From Eonycteris spelaea (lineage: Eukaryota; Chordata; Mammalia; Chiroptera; Pteropodidae): 64,000 nucleotides of DNA. Shown piece by piece: positions 43,200-55,545 of the stretch. The translations under genes were made by a program, and so were the position numbers. Each line of letters starts with the position of its first letter. Within the stretch, counting starts at the first letter, position 1. The notes under the pieces were generated by a model. It was not told the origin of the DNA and did no database searches. It saw only the letters and a list, made by a program, of their open reading frames with translations. The stretch is from positions 9,684,501-9,748,500 of the forward strand of contig PUFA01000057.1 in the NCBI GenBank assembly GCA_003508835.1, written 5' to 3'.

Positions 43200-44425
43200 C
43201 TCAGGCTGATTGGTTATGAGGACTGGCCATGACTTACAGTGGATGAGCTGTTGTACAGGGCTGACCACATAGAGTGGGATTTGCTTTTAGCAGGGCTCTT
43301 GTGCCTGTTGAGTCTGCCCTTTGGGTATGTCATTTGGGGAGATGTTGGGTGGTGCTCTTGTGTAGTCTGAGCTGGCCACTGGGTGTGTTGGTTTTGGGAC
43401 CACTTGGGAGGGATCTGTTGAAGGCCAAGTTTATCTGCTGCCTATGCTTTGCCTGGGCCACTTAATATGAGCTACAAAGTGATCTACAGATGGCTGTCAC
43501 TTGAGTTGGTCTTGAGGTGATTCAGAGAGGCTGAGCTGTGACTGATTGGCTGCCATCAGTGCAGGGTTTGGGATTGCTTAGCAAGAGGTTATGGGTATGT
43601 TGAGGCCAGATGCTACTTGTTTGGCATATGTGAACTTTAAGAGACTTTAGGAAATTCCACAGCCTGAGTCAAGATAGGCTGTTTGTATGGAAAGGCCACT
43701 GGAAGTGGCTTGGGTGAGCCCTCAGATTGGATGGGGCAGGGCATCAGGGAATCACCAGGGTGGGGTCAATGGTCTTAGGGAGGTTTATAGAGACTCACAT
43801 TTGTTGTCTGCTTGCACCTGCAGGCTGGATGGGGCAAAAACTCAACAAAGGAACAATGGCTTCTGCCAATCTTCATTGGGAGAAAGTTTCCCCTGCATCC
43901 CTCCTAAACTCAGATAATTGAGTTCCTCCCAAATGTTCCTGGTGTCTTCAAGCTGCTGCCCAAGTGCTGGAGCTCAGAGCAAGTAAGTACTTCAGTGAGT
44001 GCATGTGGAGACTTTAAGAGGAGTTCCTGGGACCTTAACAGACTTTTGCTTCATTCAGCCATAATATCTGTTTGGTTTTCACAGCCAAAGTTGTGAGGAC
44101 TTCTCTTCTTGGCCCTGGAAACCTGGGCTAGGGGATCTGGTGTGGGGCTGGGACTCCTTGCTCCTCAGAAAGGACCTCCATAACCTAGATATCCTTCCAG
44201 ATTTTAATTGCCACTTGGTGAGTGTGGGACCAGCCTGTTCTTCATCTCTGCCCTGCCTACCAGTCTTGATATGACTTCTGTGTATCCTTAGTTATAGGAC
44301 TTCTGTTCAGCTAGATTTTAGGTGATTTCCAATAATGGTTGGTCTGTAGTTTAGTTGTAATTTTGAAGTGGTCATAAGAGGAGGCAAGCATAGCATTTAC
44401 ATACTCCACCATCTTGACTAGAAAC
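43200..44425 (-). mobile_element. L1 5'UTR, minus strand
   Basis: Ends at the high-coordinate side with 'tactccaccatcttgactag', the reverse of the L1 start 'ctagtcaagatggtggagta' (compare 19066). Internal blocks match the other 5'UTRs, for example 'aaaactcaacaaaggaacaa'. No ORF1 follows at lower coordinates; instead there is a short non-L1 piece and an ORF2-end fragment, so the body is deleted. Confidence 0.8.
43687..43917 (+). other. Antisense open frame in L1 5'UTR
   Basis: A 76-codon plus-strand frame, antisense to the L1, containing LDGAKTQQRNNGFCQ. It aligns with the QQRNN segments of the antisense frames at 5645-6046 and 19547-19741. Confidence 0.3.
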
Positions 44426-44594
44426 CTCCACATTTATTTTTTTAAAATTATTTTTGTATACTTACTAATGTCAAGTTGCTAGTAGGAAAAATAATAGCTA
44501 CATCAATTAGTTTTCTGCTTATTTTGGATGTTATTAGCTTTTGCATAGCAAAAACCTAATATTCATTTTTGTTGTTTTCGAATTAGTGTCTTTT

Positions 44595-45015
44595 TTACTG
44601 AGCTACCATGTACATAAAATGCAGTGCACATTTCCATCAACTTGACAAATGCAGGTAGCAGTAGAGCCCATACTCCTATCAAGATACAGATGTTTCCATC
44701 CTCCTATAAAATTCTCATGCAGCTCTTCTTTTCCATCCACGTCCAGAATCAAAATCTCTTGTGACTGCTCCACCACATGTTAGTCAGGGCTATTTAGAAC
44801 TTCATGGGCACTGAAGCACAGACCTGTGCTCTGTTGTCTGGCTTCTTTTGTTCAGTGTAATGATTTTGAGATCCATTGATGTTGTGATTACCAGAAGTTC
44901 ATTACATTTTATTGTTTAGTAATGTTCTATTGTATAAACATACTGTTTTCTTATTGTATATAAAATATGTAAATATACATTATCCTATTGATGACATTTA
45001 TGATTATTTCCAGGT
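44595..45015 (-). repeat. Old L1 3' region, antisense
   Basis: Antisense order 'cttttgttcagtgtaatgat' then 'tttgagatccattgatgttg', and an upstream ancient-L1 block ('catttccatcaacttgacaa'). Degenerate. Confidence 0.55.
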
Positions 45016-45069
45016 TTTGACAATGGAGGACATGGTAATTTCTCATTTGTCATAAGAAAATATCTCTGA

Positions 45070-45690
45070 TTCATCCCTCTCTCCTTCTTCCTTAACTCCA
45101 ATTTGAAAATCCTATCATTTCTCTGGTGCTTATATTCAGATTCACCTCCTTTTTTCTACCACCTGTTCAGCTCACCGGGCCAGACCAAAGTCGTCCCTTT
45201 ACTGGTCTGCTACTTCCATCCAGGCTCTCTGCTGGTGTCTTGCTCCTCCTTAATCTGTTGTCCACCTTCTGAAAGCGCACATTAAATCACTTCACTCCAT
45301 CTTGAACCTATCAGTGGTTGCTCATTCTCTTAAAGTAAAATTCAAAGTCCCACCTTAAAGCCTCTTGTGATAGACTCTCGCCTGCCCTACACCTCATTCC
45401 CTCTCTTGCTTTGTTAACTGTGCTTCAGTTGCACCAGTATCTTTCTGCTGCTCAAGCACACTCACTCATGTGCTGTTTCCCGGCGTATGTGGCTGTTCCC
45501 CACATCCCAGCACTTAGCACGATTTGAAGTTAAGTGTTTGCCTTTTGATCTGTCTTCCCCATGGGAAACAGTCCTGTCTCATTCAGTAATGTTACCCAAT
45601 ATCAAGCATGGTACATGTGCAGTAGGAGCTCCTAGGTATTTGCTGAAAAATCACTGAGTTTATGTAAAATGTTATCACACAAAAATACTA
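45070..45690 (+). repeat. L2 LINE 3' half
   Basis: 'gtaaaattcaaagtcccacc' then 'ttaaagcctcttgtgataga', 'cctgccctacacctcattcc', 'gttaactgtgcttcagttgc' follow L2, ending with 'gtacatgtgcagtaggagct'. Short open frame at 45103-45285 is incidental. Confidence 0.65.
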
Positions 45691-47110
45691 TTTTACTAAA
45701 ATCCCTTTCTTTAACCAGGCGCAGAGAATACCATAATTGCAGCAATCCCTCCCTCGCAGCCATGAGGTAAGCTGAATCTAGTAGGTAAAATTTAGCACAG
45801 TAACAAGTGTTGAAAAATCATTTTAGACTTAGGAGGGCAAATGCATAAGGATAATTTACCGAGATATAAATTTGTGTGTGTGTTTTCCCTTGTTCTGCAA
45901 GGAAGCCAGACTTTTTCTTGCCTCTTGGGCACAAAATGCATATTTCTTGTCTACCTGTTTGCACATGAAGATTCATACCACTACCTATACTTCATTGTGA
46001 TGAGTAGATAAGTTAAATCAAATGCAGTTTCTGCTTACTAAACTCCATCATCAAATCTTGCAACAGCTCACTGGATTTATGAGTATAATTTTAATTCATT
46101 CTGTGCTATTTTCACCACTACAGAGATAACAGTGTTCTGTATTTGTTTATGAAAATAACTTTGCCTTGGCATTTTTTAAAGTTTTAATTTCTCTTAGCTA
46201 TACTACAAAACCAGTTACTGCTATTTAATTTATTCCAATTTGTTGCTGGCATAAGCAATGTTTTTAGAGTCATTAGTAAAAGCACAAGTAGATGCTCTGA
46301 ATGTGCAGGTGGGTAGCAAATGATAAGTCATTAGTCAATGTCTGCAGGGAGGAAATTATTCCTAGGGAGGAAGGTAAGTTTTTTCTGGGAGCAATGCTAA
46401 ATCTTCAGTTAACAGGAAACCACTTCATAATTTATAATTCATGCGTGACCTAATTTACATGATTTGTAAATTGCTTAATGGTTCCCTAGTGTACATGTAT
46501 TTATGCATACATTCATGGTATAATCTTACCTAATTCCTCAACATTTACAAATTATACTTTCATGGCTGGGAAAATTTAAGTCTCCATTCCCATTGGAATG
46601 TAAATTACTCACGACCAGGATTTCTGTTCCTTGGCAAATGTCAGCAATAGAAAAATGTACTTGGTCTAATGCCCTCACTTCTCAATAGCCTAAGGGTTTG
46701 TTAGTAGCCAAGCTGGGATTTGAACCCTGTCTCTAACCCAATCCAGTGGTTCCACAAATTCACATTGAGAATGGAAGAAGAAATAATAGAGGAAAAGGGG
46801 AAAGATGGGCAAGGACAGATAAATTGTGGAGAGGACACAAATCTGTTAGAGAACAAATGAAAGAGTCCCTGCCTTTCATACTTGGTGGCCTTGTTCACTG
46901 CTCTCAGATGGGGAATCATGTTGGTCTTGGAAATGTTAAGAAACTATTACCAAACAGTGGTTTTTTTTGATCCTATTGCATTTTCTCAGTGTTTTAGAAT
47001 ATTAGAAACAAAAAGGAAATAGATTGCCTTATTAAATGATGAATAGAAAAGAAAATATTTTTAGAAGAATATTTGGAGGATTTAAATAAATTTTTGTTTA
47101 TAATATTGAC
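45691..47110. other. Mostly unique sequence, possible conserved non-coding DNA
   Basis: No gene or recognised repeat in 1.4 kb. Positions about 46000-46560 are AT-rich but complex, with several TAATT/ATTA cores ('cataatttataattcatgcg', 'acctaatttacatgatttgt'). Confidence 0.35.
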
Positions 47111-47132
47111 ATCATTAATCCATTTTTAGTTT
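47111..47132. repeat. Target-site duplication, left copy (twin-primed L1)
   Basis: Begins atcattaat and ends in a ttttagttt block. The right copy at 48635-48655 begins atcattaat and has ttttagttt at the same spacing. Confidence 0.65.
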
Positions 47133-48066
47133 TTATTATTTTATTTTTAAACTAAATTTATTGGGGTTACATTGGTTAATAAATTATGTAATTTCAAGTG
47201 TACAATTCTATAAAATCATCTGTACATTGCATTGTGTATTCACTATCCAAAGTCAAATCTCCTTCTGTCACCATATAGCTGATCCCTTTATCCTTATATA
47301 CCTATCCATCTTCTCTCTTTCCCTCTGGTATCCACTAAACTGTTGTCTGAGTTTTTGTTTGTTGCTTTCAGTTTTTATTCCTACATGTGAGTGAAATCAT
47401 ATGGTTCTCAGCTTTTCTGGTGGCTTCTTTTGCTTAGCATCGCAAAAGACCCAAAATGACCAAAGAAATCCTGAAAAAAGAAAAGGCCAGGGGGTATCAC
47501 ACTGCCTGACTTCAAATTATACTACAAAATGATAATAATCAAAACATCATGGTATTGTCAGGAAAACAGACACAGAGTTCAGTGCAACAGAATTGCAAGC
47601 CCAGATATAAACCCAAGTATATAAGGGCAAACAATTTTTGACAAAGAAGTCAAAACCATACAATGGAGAAAAGAAAGCCTCTTCAGTAAATAGTGCTGGA
47701 AAATTGGAAAGCCACATGTAAAAGAATGAAACTAGACTGTTCCCCCGTCACCGTACACCAAAATTAACTCAAAATGAATCAAAAACCTAACTAAAAGACC
47801 TGAAAACAATAAATTGCACAGAAGAAAGCATAGGTACTGAACTCATGGACCTTGGATATAGAAAAGATTTTATAAATTTGACCTCAAAGGCAAGGGAAGT
47901 AAAAACAAAATCAATGAATGGGACTATATCAAACTTGAAAGCTCTGCACAGCAAAAGAAACCACTGATGAAACGAAAGGGAACCAACCAAATGGGAGAAG
48001 ATATTTGCAAATGATGCCTCCAACAAGGGACTGATATCCAAAATATTTAAATAACTCATACAACTC

Positions 48067-48109
<43 letters not shown>

Positions 48110-48634
48110 CAACAGACCTAATTAAAAAATGGGCAGAGCACCTGAATAGACAGGCTTATAAGAAGATGTTCACCTTTACTAGCTATTATGGAATGGAAAT
48201 CAAAACCACAATGAGATATCACCTCACATCTGTTAGAATGGCTATTATCAACAAGACAAGTAACGACTAGTGTTGGAGGTTGTGGGGAAAAAGGAATCTT
48301 TATACACTGCTAGTGGGAATGTAAATTGGTACAGCCAATATGGAAAACAGTATAGAGGTGCCTCAAAAAAATTTAGAATAGATTTTACCATATGATCCAG
48401 TAATCCCTCTTCTGGTATCTACCCCTCCCCCCCAAATCTGAAAACATTTGTCTGTAAAGATATATGCATCCTAATGGTTATTGCAGCATTATTCACAGTA
48501 GCCAAGACTTGGAAACAACTGGGGTGTCCTTCAATAGATGATTAGATAAAGAACGTGTGGTACATATATACAATGGCATATTACTTAGCTATAAGAAAAG
48601 ATGAAATACTGCCATTTGCAACAACGTGGATGAA
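47133..48634 (-). mobile_element. Twin-primed (5'-inverted) L1
   Basis: The left part, about 47145-47444, is the L1 3' end on the minus strand ('tttattggggttacattggt' is its 3'UTR). From 47445 the sequence flips: 47445-48634 is L1 ORF2 on the plus strand, from 'gaaaaggccagggggtatca' (polymerase C-terminal side) to 'ccatttgcaacaacgtggat'. The two parts meet with only about 15 bp missing between 'caacgtggatga' and the inverted 'gatgctaagc'. A near-match atcattaat...ttttagttt flanks the whole at 47111-47132 and 48635-48655, consistent with one insertion by twin priming. Confidence 0.88.
48066..48112 (+). repeat. (CAA)n microsatellite inside L1
   Basis: About 15 CAA units within the inverted L1 ORF2 part, at a normally A-rich L1 site. 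The poly-Leu frame on the minus strand is an artefact. Confidence 0.96.
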
Positions 48635-48655
48635 TCATTAATATAGTTTTAGTTT

Positions 48656-48979
48656 AAGGGGACATTTCCCATTAAAATCTCATCTGCTAAACTGATGTTT
48701 TTTCTTGGGTTTAAAAATGAAATGTATTAGAACTATCTAATTCAAGAGTAATAAATGTTTTCTACAGAAATTTTGGAAAATGCAAAAAAAAAAAAAAAAA
48801 CAACCAAGAAAATGATAATCCCCCATAATTTATCTCGCCATACAGAGAAAACCAAATTTACTTTTTTTCCTGAAAACATCGTTTATTTTATCTTAGAGTG
48901 TTTAATAGAAGGCATATGTAAAATATTTTTTAATCTAGTCTTGAACATACTCAAAATTGGATAATATAATGAATCCACA
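48656..48979. other. Unassigned sequence with A-run
   Basis: About 300 bp. An A-run of about 17 lies at 48784-48800. No gene. Confidence 0.4.
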
Positions 48980-50200
48980 TATACGCATAAACCACCTTTA
49001 AAAAGTACCATTGTTTTGCCAGTCTCCTCTCTATGTTTTATTTTTGTTGGAATTTTAAAAAGCACATATTAGGCATCATATAATTTCACACTTAAAAACT
49101 TAAGCACAAATGCATCTTTAACTAATAAGAGCTTTTAAAAAAATCTAACCATCACACCAATAATAAATCTAAAAAGCTAACAACAATTTCTTCATCTAAT
49201 ATCCATTTATGTTCAAATTTGCCAAATTGCAACATAATTGGTTGTCTGAATCACACATTGCATTATATCTAGTTATATAGCCCTTGCGTGTCTTTTATTT
49301 TTCAACAATCTCCTTCTCTCTTTCCCATTACTTTATTTTTTCTCTTCTCTTTTCTAATGGTTTAGTGGATACATTGAATCATTTCAGCAGGAGATGATCC
49401 TGCTTCCTGGATTTGGCTGCTTGCCTTGTGGTGATCCTTAATTTGTTCCTCTATCCCTGATATTTCTTGTCAACTGGGAGGTAGATCTGGATGCTTGATT
49501 AGATAAAGGATTGCATGTTTTCCTCACAGGATACTTTATATATGGGACCTTGCAGCAAAAGATGAGCTCTATAATGTTTGTCAGGTGTAGTCAGTGTTGA
49601 TATCAGTATAAAATTTGTAATCAAAATTCACCCAAATCAACCACTGATGAGTGAGTGACAGTATGTTGAAAGTTTGAAATCAGCCATTGAATATTCACAC
49701 CCCAGAAATTGGTCAGTGATACAAATCAGGCCCTTCCTTCATCCTAGCCAGTGTTAAACATTGACAAACACAACAATGCTTAGATTCACTATTTTCATTA
49801 AGGGTTACAAAACAGAGATTTTCTAGTTCTGTCTGTATTTATCAGATAGAATTATTCTATGAAGGAGAACTATAACTATGTAGTTGCCTTGATAACAGGA
49901 ACAGCAGCCTAATTCTTGTTTTGTTTTGTTATTTTTTCTTTTCCCTGCACCAGTTTTCAATGACTAATGAGTAATGAGTTCTTGCTTGGGCAACTACCAA
50001 TCATAACCCATGAGTTTTGTTTTTTCTTAACATTATGTCCTCACTGATTTTCTCTATTTGATGTATCTTAACTTAATGCATTCCATTATTCTTTTGGTGT
50101 CCAAATTTTCTATCATAGGGACCAGCAAAAATCTTTTCAAGTTGGCTCCTATGTTCTTTTGAAAATTCTGATTAGGAACCCACATTAGAGTGTGAATTCT
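48980..50200 (-). repeat. Ancient L1/HAL1-type LINE, antisense
   Basis: Antisense blocks 'tcctggatttggctgcttgc', 'gatccttaatttgttcctct' then 'atccctgatatttcttgtca', 'gggaggtagatctggatgct' and 'tgattagataaaggattgca' match an old L1-class 3' region. A related block is at 10455-10720. Middle part (49620-50080) is weaker. Confidence 0.5.
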
Positions 50201-51504
50201 TGAATACCTAATTTCTTAAGGATAGGGAACCTTTCATAATGAATCTCTTAACTGATTCACTGCATTAATTGACCACCCCCCATTCCTGTTAAATGAATGC
50301 TGACCAATCCTAAAGGCATTGCAAATGCACACATTCAGTAGTCCACTTTCTTGACCAGTGTTGTACAAAAGAGCTTTCTGCATAAAGGAATGTTCTTCAC
50401 TGTCCAATATGGAAGCTACCAGTCCCTCATATGACTATTGAGCAGCTGAAGTATATCTGGTAGAACTGAAGGAGGTGAATTTACATTTTACTTAATTTTA
50501 ATTAATTAAATGTAACTAGCTAGTGACTGCTGATTGGTCAGCACACTCCTACAATAACTACACATATCTACCTCCTTCAGTAAAGTTCTGTACCTTACTA
50601 GGAGTCCTTGGTTTTGTTTCCAAATCTCTTTAGGTCTTTTGTATTTCTTATCATATTTGTGTACTTGGACTAAGCAGTGGAGTGAGACACAAGTGTGAAA
50701 GTAAAAGATAACCGAACGAGATACTTTTCAAAGAATTAATGAAAGCAGATCATGTAGAAGTTGTTGTTGATTTAAATATATGAAAAATAATATTCCAAGG
50801 TTGGGAAAATTATAAAAAGTTTATCAACTTTTTGTAACTGTGACAATTAACAATGTCTTAAATTTTTCATTGCACTTAAAAAATAAAGTCATACTTACAG
50901 ATAATTTGTTGTGGGTGTAGTTTATAGAAAAAAGAAAGTGGGGCAACTCCAATTCTATTTTATTCTTAAAAAATGGGTCCCACCTTTTTTTAAAGGAAGA
51001 CAATAAATATATATATGTACAATTTTGAAGAAAGATTATATTTATCTTCCAACCCATTTTTTTCAGGAACTATTACTTGTAATAGTGGAGGGCTTCAACG
51101 TATTTTCATATCTCTGTTCTACTCAGGAATATATTTCTTTCAGTTATATTTTCTAACCATTATTGCTTGTGTTTTGCTCATGAGATTTGAAAGGATAATA
51201 TGGAACAAATGTTGTCCAAAGCATGTGGAGAGGCTCTAAAATATTTTTTCGTGGAAATTGGAGAATGGGTGGACTCAGTGAAAACAAAACAACTGGTTTT
51301 GGTTTGGGCCACTTTTGAGGGATCATGATCAGTGACAAGATGAGAGAAGAATGAAAAAAGGCAAATGGACTGATTTTGTGGTCCCCGGCATTAGTAGGAA
51401 TTTAACAATTTAAAAGAGTCAATGGGGCCATTATAGCAAATCACTGTAATGGGCTCGCTCTTTTGTAACAGATCAAAGGGATGCAGTAATGATACAGAAA
51501 TATC
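50201..51504. other. Unassigned sequence
   Basis: About 1.3 kb AT-rich with no gene or clear repeat. Small frames at 50824-51338 have no domain. Confidence 0.4.
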
Positions 51505-51690
51505 AACTTTTCTGAATCATTACTACATACCCGGCTCTATTCCAAGTGCCTTGTGAATTGTGTGATATTTCCTGTGAAATGGGTACTAATTTTTATTTTG
51601 TTGGTAGCAGTGATTAAATTGAGGTATGGAGAGGTCAAGCACCTTCCCTAAATCATTTTATTTGGAGTGAAGTTAAAATTTGAACCTACA
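51505..51690 (-). repeat. MIR SINE, antisense
   Basis: 'tactacatacccggctctat', 'tccaagtgccttgtgaattg', 'ggtatggagaggtcaagcac', 'aaaatttgaacctaca' follow reverse-complement MIR. Confidence 0.65.
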
Positions 51691-51839
51691 TTTTATCAAT
51701 AGATAAAATGTCTTGAAGACATTGTGATTTTTTGTAGAAAATATGAGAAGTGTAGATTGGATGATCAACATAACATAATTATTTGCATGAAAGCATGATT
51801 AATGGATAAATTTTATAATGACATGATTCTTGTCTTTTT

Positions 51840-52762
51840 ACTTTTCTGTTTCTGTAAGCTTGACTATTTCAGATACCTTATATAGTGGAATTATACAGTA
51901 TTTGTCCTTCTGTGACTAGTTTATTTCCACTTAGTGTAATATCCTCCAGTTTCATCCATATTCTCAGGTGGTAGAAACGTTCTTTTTTTAAGGCTGTAAT
52001 ATTCTGTTGTGTGTAATAATATGTGTTGTGTGTGTGGTGTGTGTGTGGTGTGTGTGTGTGTGTGTGTATACACCAATGTCTTTAACCTATTCACCAGTGG
52101 ACAAAGTACAAGATGTTTCTGTATCTTGGCTATTATGAATAACGCTGCAATAAACAAAAAGTGCAGATATCTCTGAGATGGTGTTTTAGTTCTTTTGGGT
52201 ATATACCCGGATTTTAAAATTGCTGGGTCCTATGAAATTCAATTTCTATTTTTTTGAGGAAACTCCATGCTATTTCTCAAAGCAGCTGTATCACTTTACA
52301 TTCCACCCAACAGTAAGAGAGTTCCAGTTTCTCCACACCCTCACCAATACTTGTTCTCTTTTTCTTTGATAATATTCATTGTAACAGGTGTGAGTGATAT
52401 CTCATTGTGATTTTTTATCTGCATTCTCTGATTTTAGTGATGTTGCGTACCATTTCGTATGCACTCAGGGCATTTGTAGGTGTCCTTTGGAGAAAATGTC
52501 TGTTCTGGTCCTTTGCTTTTTTGTAGCTTGATGTAGTCCTGCTTGTATATGTTTTTATTTTGTTGCCTGTGCTTTTGGTGTCATATTTAAAGAAATCAAT
52601 GTCCAAGACCAATGTCCAGAAGATTTTTGCCTATGTTTTCTTCTAGTTTAAGTTTTACTTTACAGTTTCAGGTCTTGTGTTTAAGTCTTTGACCCATTTC
52701 ATGTTGACTTTTTGTGTCAGATAAAGGTATACTTTCATTTTTTGCATGTGATATTTAGTTTC
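51840..52762 (-). mobile_element. Old L1 3' part, minus strand
   Basis: 3'UTR antisense 'cagataccttatatagtgga', then ORF2 C-terminus read backwards: 'gtgtaatatcctccagtttc', 'ggctattatgaataacgctg', 'aaaattgctgggtcctatga', 'caggtgtgagtgatatctca', 'ccttgatgtagtcc'-like block. A TG-rich microsatellite (52018-52069) interrupts it. Confidence 0.75.
52018..52069 (+). repeat. Imperfect (TG)n microsatellite
   Basis: TG runs broken by ggtg interruptions, inside the old L1. Confidence 0.92.
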
Positions 52763-53178
52763 CAAAAACATTTTGGTATATTTATAAAATGGAATGCTAC
52801 TCAGCAATATAAAAGCATAAACTACTGATGCAAATAACAATATAGATACATTAAAAAATAATGTGCTAAGTGAAAGAATTGAGACACAGCAGACAGATGA
52901 TTATATGTTGTATGATTCAAATTTTAAAAAAAATCTTGAAACGGCAAAAGATAGATTATCAGAATGGAGATCATTTGTTTGCTGAACTTGAGGATGGGAA
53001 TAAGGGATTGATTGCAAAGGTCACAAGGGAACATTATGGGGTGATGGGAATCTTTCATATCATGATTTTGGTGGTGGTTACATGTCATAAACTATTTGCA
53101 ATACTTAAAAACGCACGTTTAAAATTGTTGATTTTCTCATTTAAAATTATACTTCACTAAATCTGTTTAAAAAAAAAG
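52763..53178 (+). mobile_element. Old L1 3' end, plus strand
   Basis: Plus-strand L1MB/L1MC-like end: 'ggaatgctactcagcaatat', 'gtgctaagtgaaagaattga', 'ggcaaaagatagattatcag', 'ggtggtggttacatgtcata', 'aaaattatacttcactaaat', then an A-run. It is back to back with the minus-strand L1; both include 3'UTR, so they are two insertions. Confidence 0.75.
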
Positions 53179-53614
53179 ACTCATTCATAGAGTTAATCCT
53201 TCATATTCCAGGCTTAGTCACTGCAAGGTGAAAGATGTTCAGCCAAAATGCTACAAGATCACACTGGATCCTGTCCAGTTTAAAATATTTTTCTCCTTAT
53301 TAATTTTGTATTTCTGTATTTTTCTTTATTGCCATTGACACTAGTAAACAAAATATATTTCCATTGTAAAATACTACATAACAATTAACAAAGAAAATTC
53401 AAAGGCACTCTTCATTTCTCTTCTAATTCATAAAATGCAAGATATATATACAATTTTTTTTCAGTGCATATGGAATGGAACTATAAATTCTTTAGTGATT
53501 TTTAGTGATCGCCTTTTGGACCCTTTTGCTTCAGTTATGAGTGCTGGAACTCCTTCTATGTTAGTGTTATCCTTTTTAGGGATTTCTATGTGTTCTAATC
53601 CTCAAAGAAGCAGA
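53179..53614. other. Unassigned sequence
   Basis: AT-rich, nothing recognised. Confidence 0.4.
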
Positions 53615-53845
53615 AAAATGTAGCAGTGAAAGTATGTATCTGGAGCCTGACTTTGAGTGCCAGCTTTTCCACAGAAATGTCATGTGACCTTGAATAAGTA
53701 ATTTAATCTCTTCTATTCTCAGATTCCTTCATCTGTGAATTGGAGATAATGACAATACCTGAGATAAAACAATGCAAAGAAAGCCCTAGAACAATGTCTG
53801 ACACCAAAGTAAGTTCTTTACAAATATATATTATTAGTTTTTATT
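53615..53845 (+). repeat. MIR SINE, nearly full length
   Basis: 'tggagcctgactttgagtgc', 'catgtgaccttgaataagta' then 'atttaatctcttctattctc', 'attggagataatgacaatac', 'gccctagaacaatgtctgac' and a TATTATTAG end give all MIR blocks in order. Confidence 0.8.
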
Positions 53846-54754
53846 GTGAATATATAAACATTTAACAACTTTAAATGTTACTATTCCTATTACTTGGTAT
53901 TTTAAATAATACTGCATGAACATTCTATATATACAATTTGCTGGAGCTTTGGAAGCTACAACTAAATTACCTTCCAAAAGTCTTTACCTATTTGTAATTC
54001 TACAACAGTGTAAAGATACACATTATGTGAATCTTCTCTGATAAAATAAATCTTTTTTTTTTTCTCTGTCCGGTGAACAGGAATGGTATTTCATCAACTC
54101 TTTGATGTATGTATTAACATTTTCATTATCAAGGTGCCTGAAACACAGTTGTCTGGTTATGTTTTCCAAAATAACAACCTGGGAAGCTGGAACCAAAGTT
54201 TTACCATATTGCCTAAAGCAGAATGTAACAAAATGGTATTTAGTGGGGATCAATCAGCACAAAGAAAGGGTTTCAATTGAGCAGTAGCATGCATGAAAAT
54301 AGCTCAGGGGTTCCAGTTACTGCAAGACTGGGTAAGGTTCCTAAATGAACTCATATAAGACAAAGGAGGTCCTGGATGGCTCTGAATTCGAGGAGAGGTC
54401 AGTTCCTCTTGTTGAAGGTGCTAGGCAAGTTGGACATATTTTTAGACATATTGTAGAGGAACACTATGTCCCATTTTAATGAATATCTAGAATGGGTTCT
54501 AGAATTAGGGGGATGATTGAATGAAAAAACTTAGAACTTCTATAATCATCGCATGTTCTCCCAAGGTTAAGGAGGAACAGAAAGGGAGATGGCTGCTCTC
54601 CTGGAACAAAGCAAAAATATTTTCTTTCGTAGGAGAATAATAATATTTCCAAAAGTGTAGGCAAGATCAGGCTTTTTAGGGCAGTAAACTATCTGTATGA
54701 TACTATCATGATGAATACATGTCAGTATACATGTAATAACACCAAGAGTGAACC
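53846..54754. other. Unassigned sequence
   Basis: About 900 bp with no gene or clear repeat. The opposed short frames at 54023-54287 have no domain. Confidence 0.4.
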
Positions 54755-54972
54755 TCTAATGTAAACTATGGACTTTGGGTGAAATTCTGCCATACAGGTT
54801 TATCAATTGTAACAAAAGTATCAGTGTGGTGGGGGATGTTGTTAATGGGAGTCTGATTGTGGAGGAGGCTGTTTTGTGTTTACGGCAAGGTGAACATGGG
54901 AAATCTCTGTACCTTTCTCTGTTTACCCGTGAAACCTAAAACTGCTCTAAAAAAATAAAAAACTTTAAAAAT
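54755..54972 (+). repeat. Old L1 3'UTR, plus strand
   Basis: 'taatgtaaactatggacttt' plus 'gggtgaaattctgcc', 'ggtgggggatgttgttaatg', 'catgggaaatctctgtacct' and 'ctaaaactgctctaaaaaaa' is a typical L1MC/L1ME 3' end. Confidence 0.8.
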
Positions 54973-55545
54973 GTAAGCGTAATTTACATATAGAGTAAAT
55001 TTACATTTACTCTTTTTTGTGTACATTTTTGTGAGTTTTGATAAATGTATAAATCATAAAACCATCATTACAATCAACACAGAATGAATTCAACACCTTC
55101 CCCAATTCCCATGCTCCCTTCTTTGTAGAAAATGCCTTTTCTCTAACTCCTGACAACCACTGAAGTATTCTCTATCCTTTTACCAACTTTTTCCAAAATG
55201 GAAAATGGAAAAATAAGTGAAATTATACAATATATAGTCTTTTGAGTCTGTCTTCTTTCACTCAGTATACATTATTTGTCATTGGCCCTGTGGTTACAAA
55301 TGTGAGTGGTTAGTTTTCTTATATTGTTGAGTAGCACCCTATGGTACAAATGCACACACAGTTGTTTATCCACTCATCCATTGAAGAACATTGAGTTTGT
55401 TTTCAGTTTCTGGCAATTACGAATAAAGCTACTATAAACATTGGTTTGTAGGCTTTTTGTGTGTGTGAATATAAGTTTTCATTTCACTAGGGCAAGTACT
55501 CAGGAGGATTTATGGATTCCATGGTAAGTGTATGTTCAACTTTAA
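54973..55545 (-). repeat. Old L1 fragment, antisense
   Basis: 'tgtgagttttgataaatgta', 'acagaatgaattcaacacct', 'actcctgacaaccactgaag', 'aaagctactataaacattgg' read as antisense of an old L1 3' region. Confidence 0.6.

Noticed and set aside
47787..48110. Poly-Leu-starting minus-strand frame, signal-peptide-like
   Set aside because: The Leu run is the reverse reading of a (CAA)n tract in L1 ORF2.
51840..53178. Looked like a second twin-primed L1 because of the head-to-head halves
   Set aside because: Both halves contain 3'UTR sequence of different old types, so they are two insertions.
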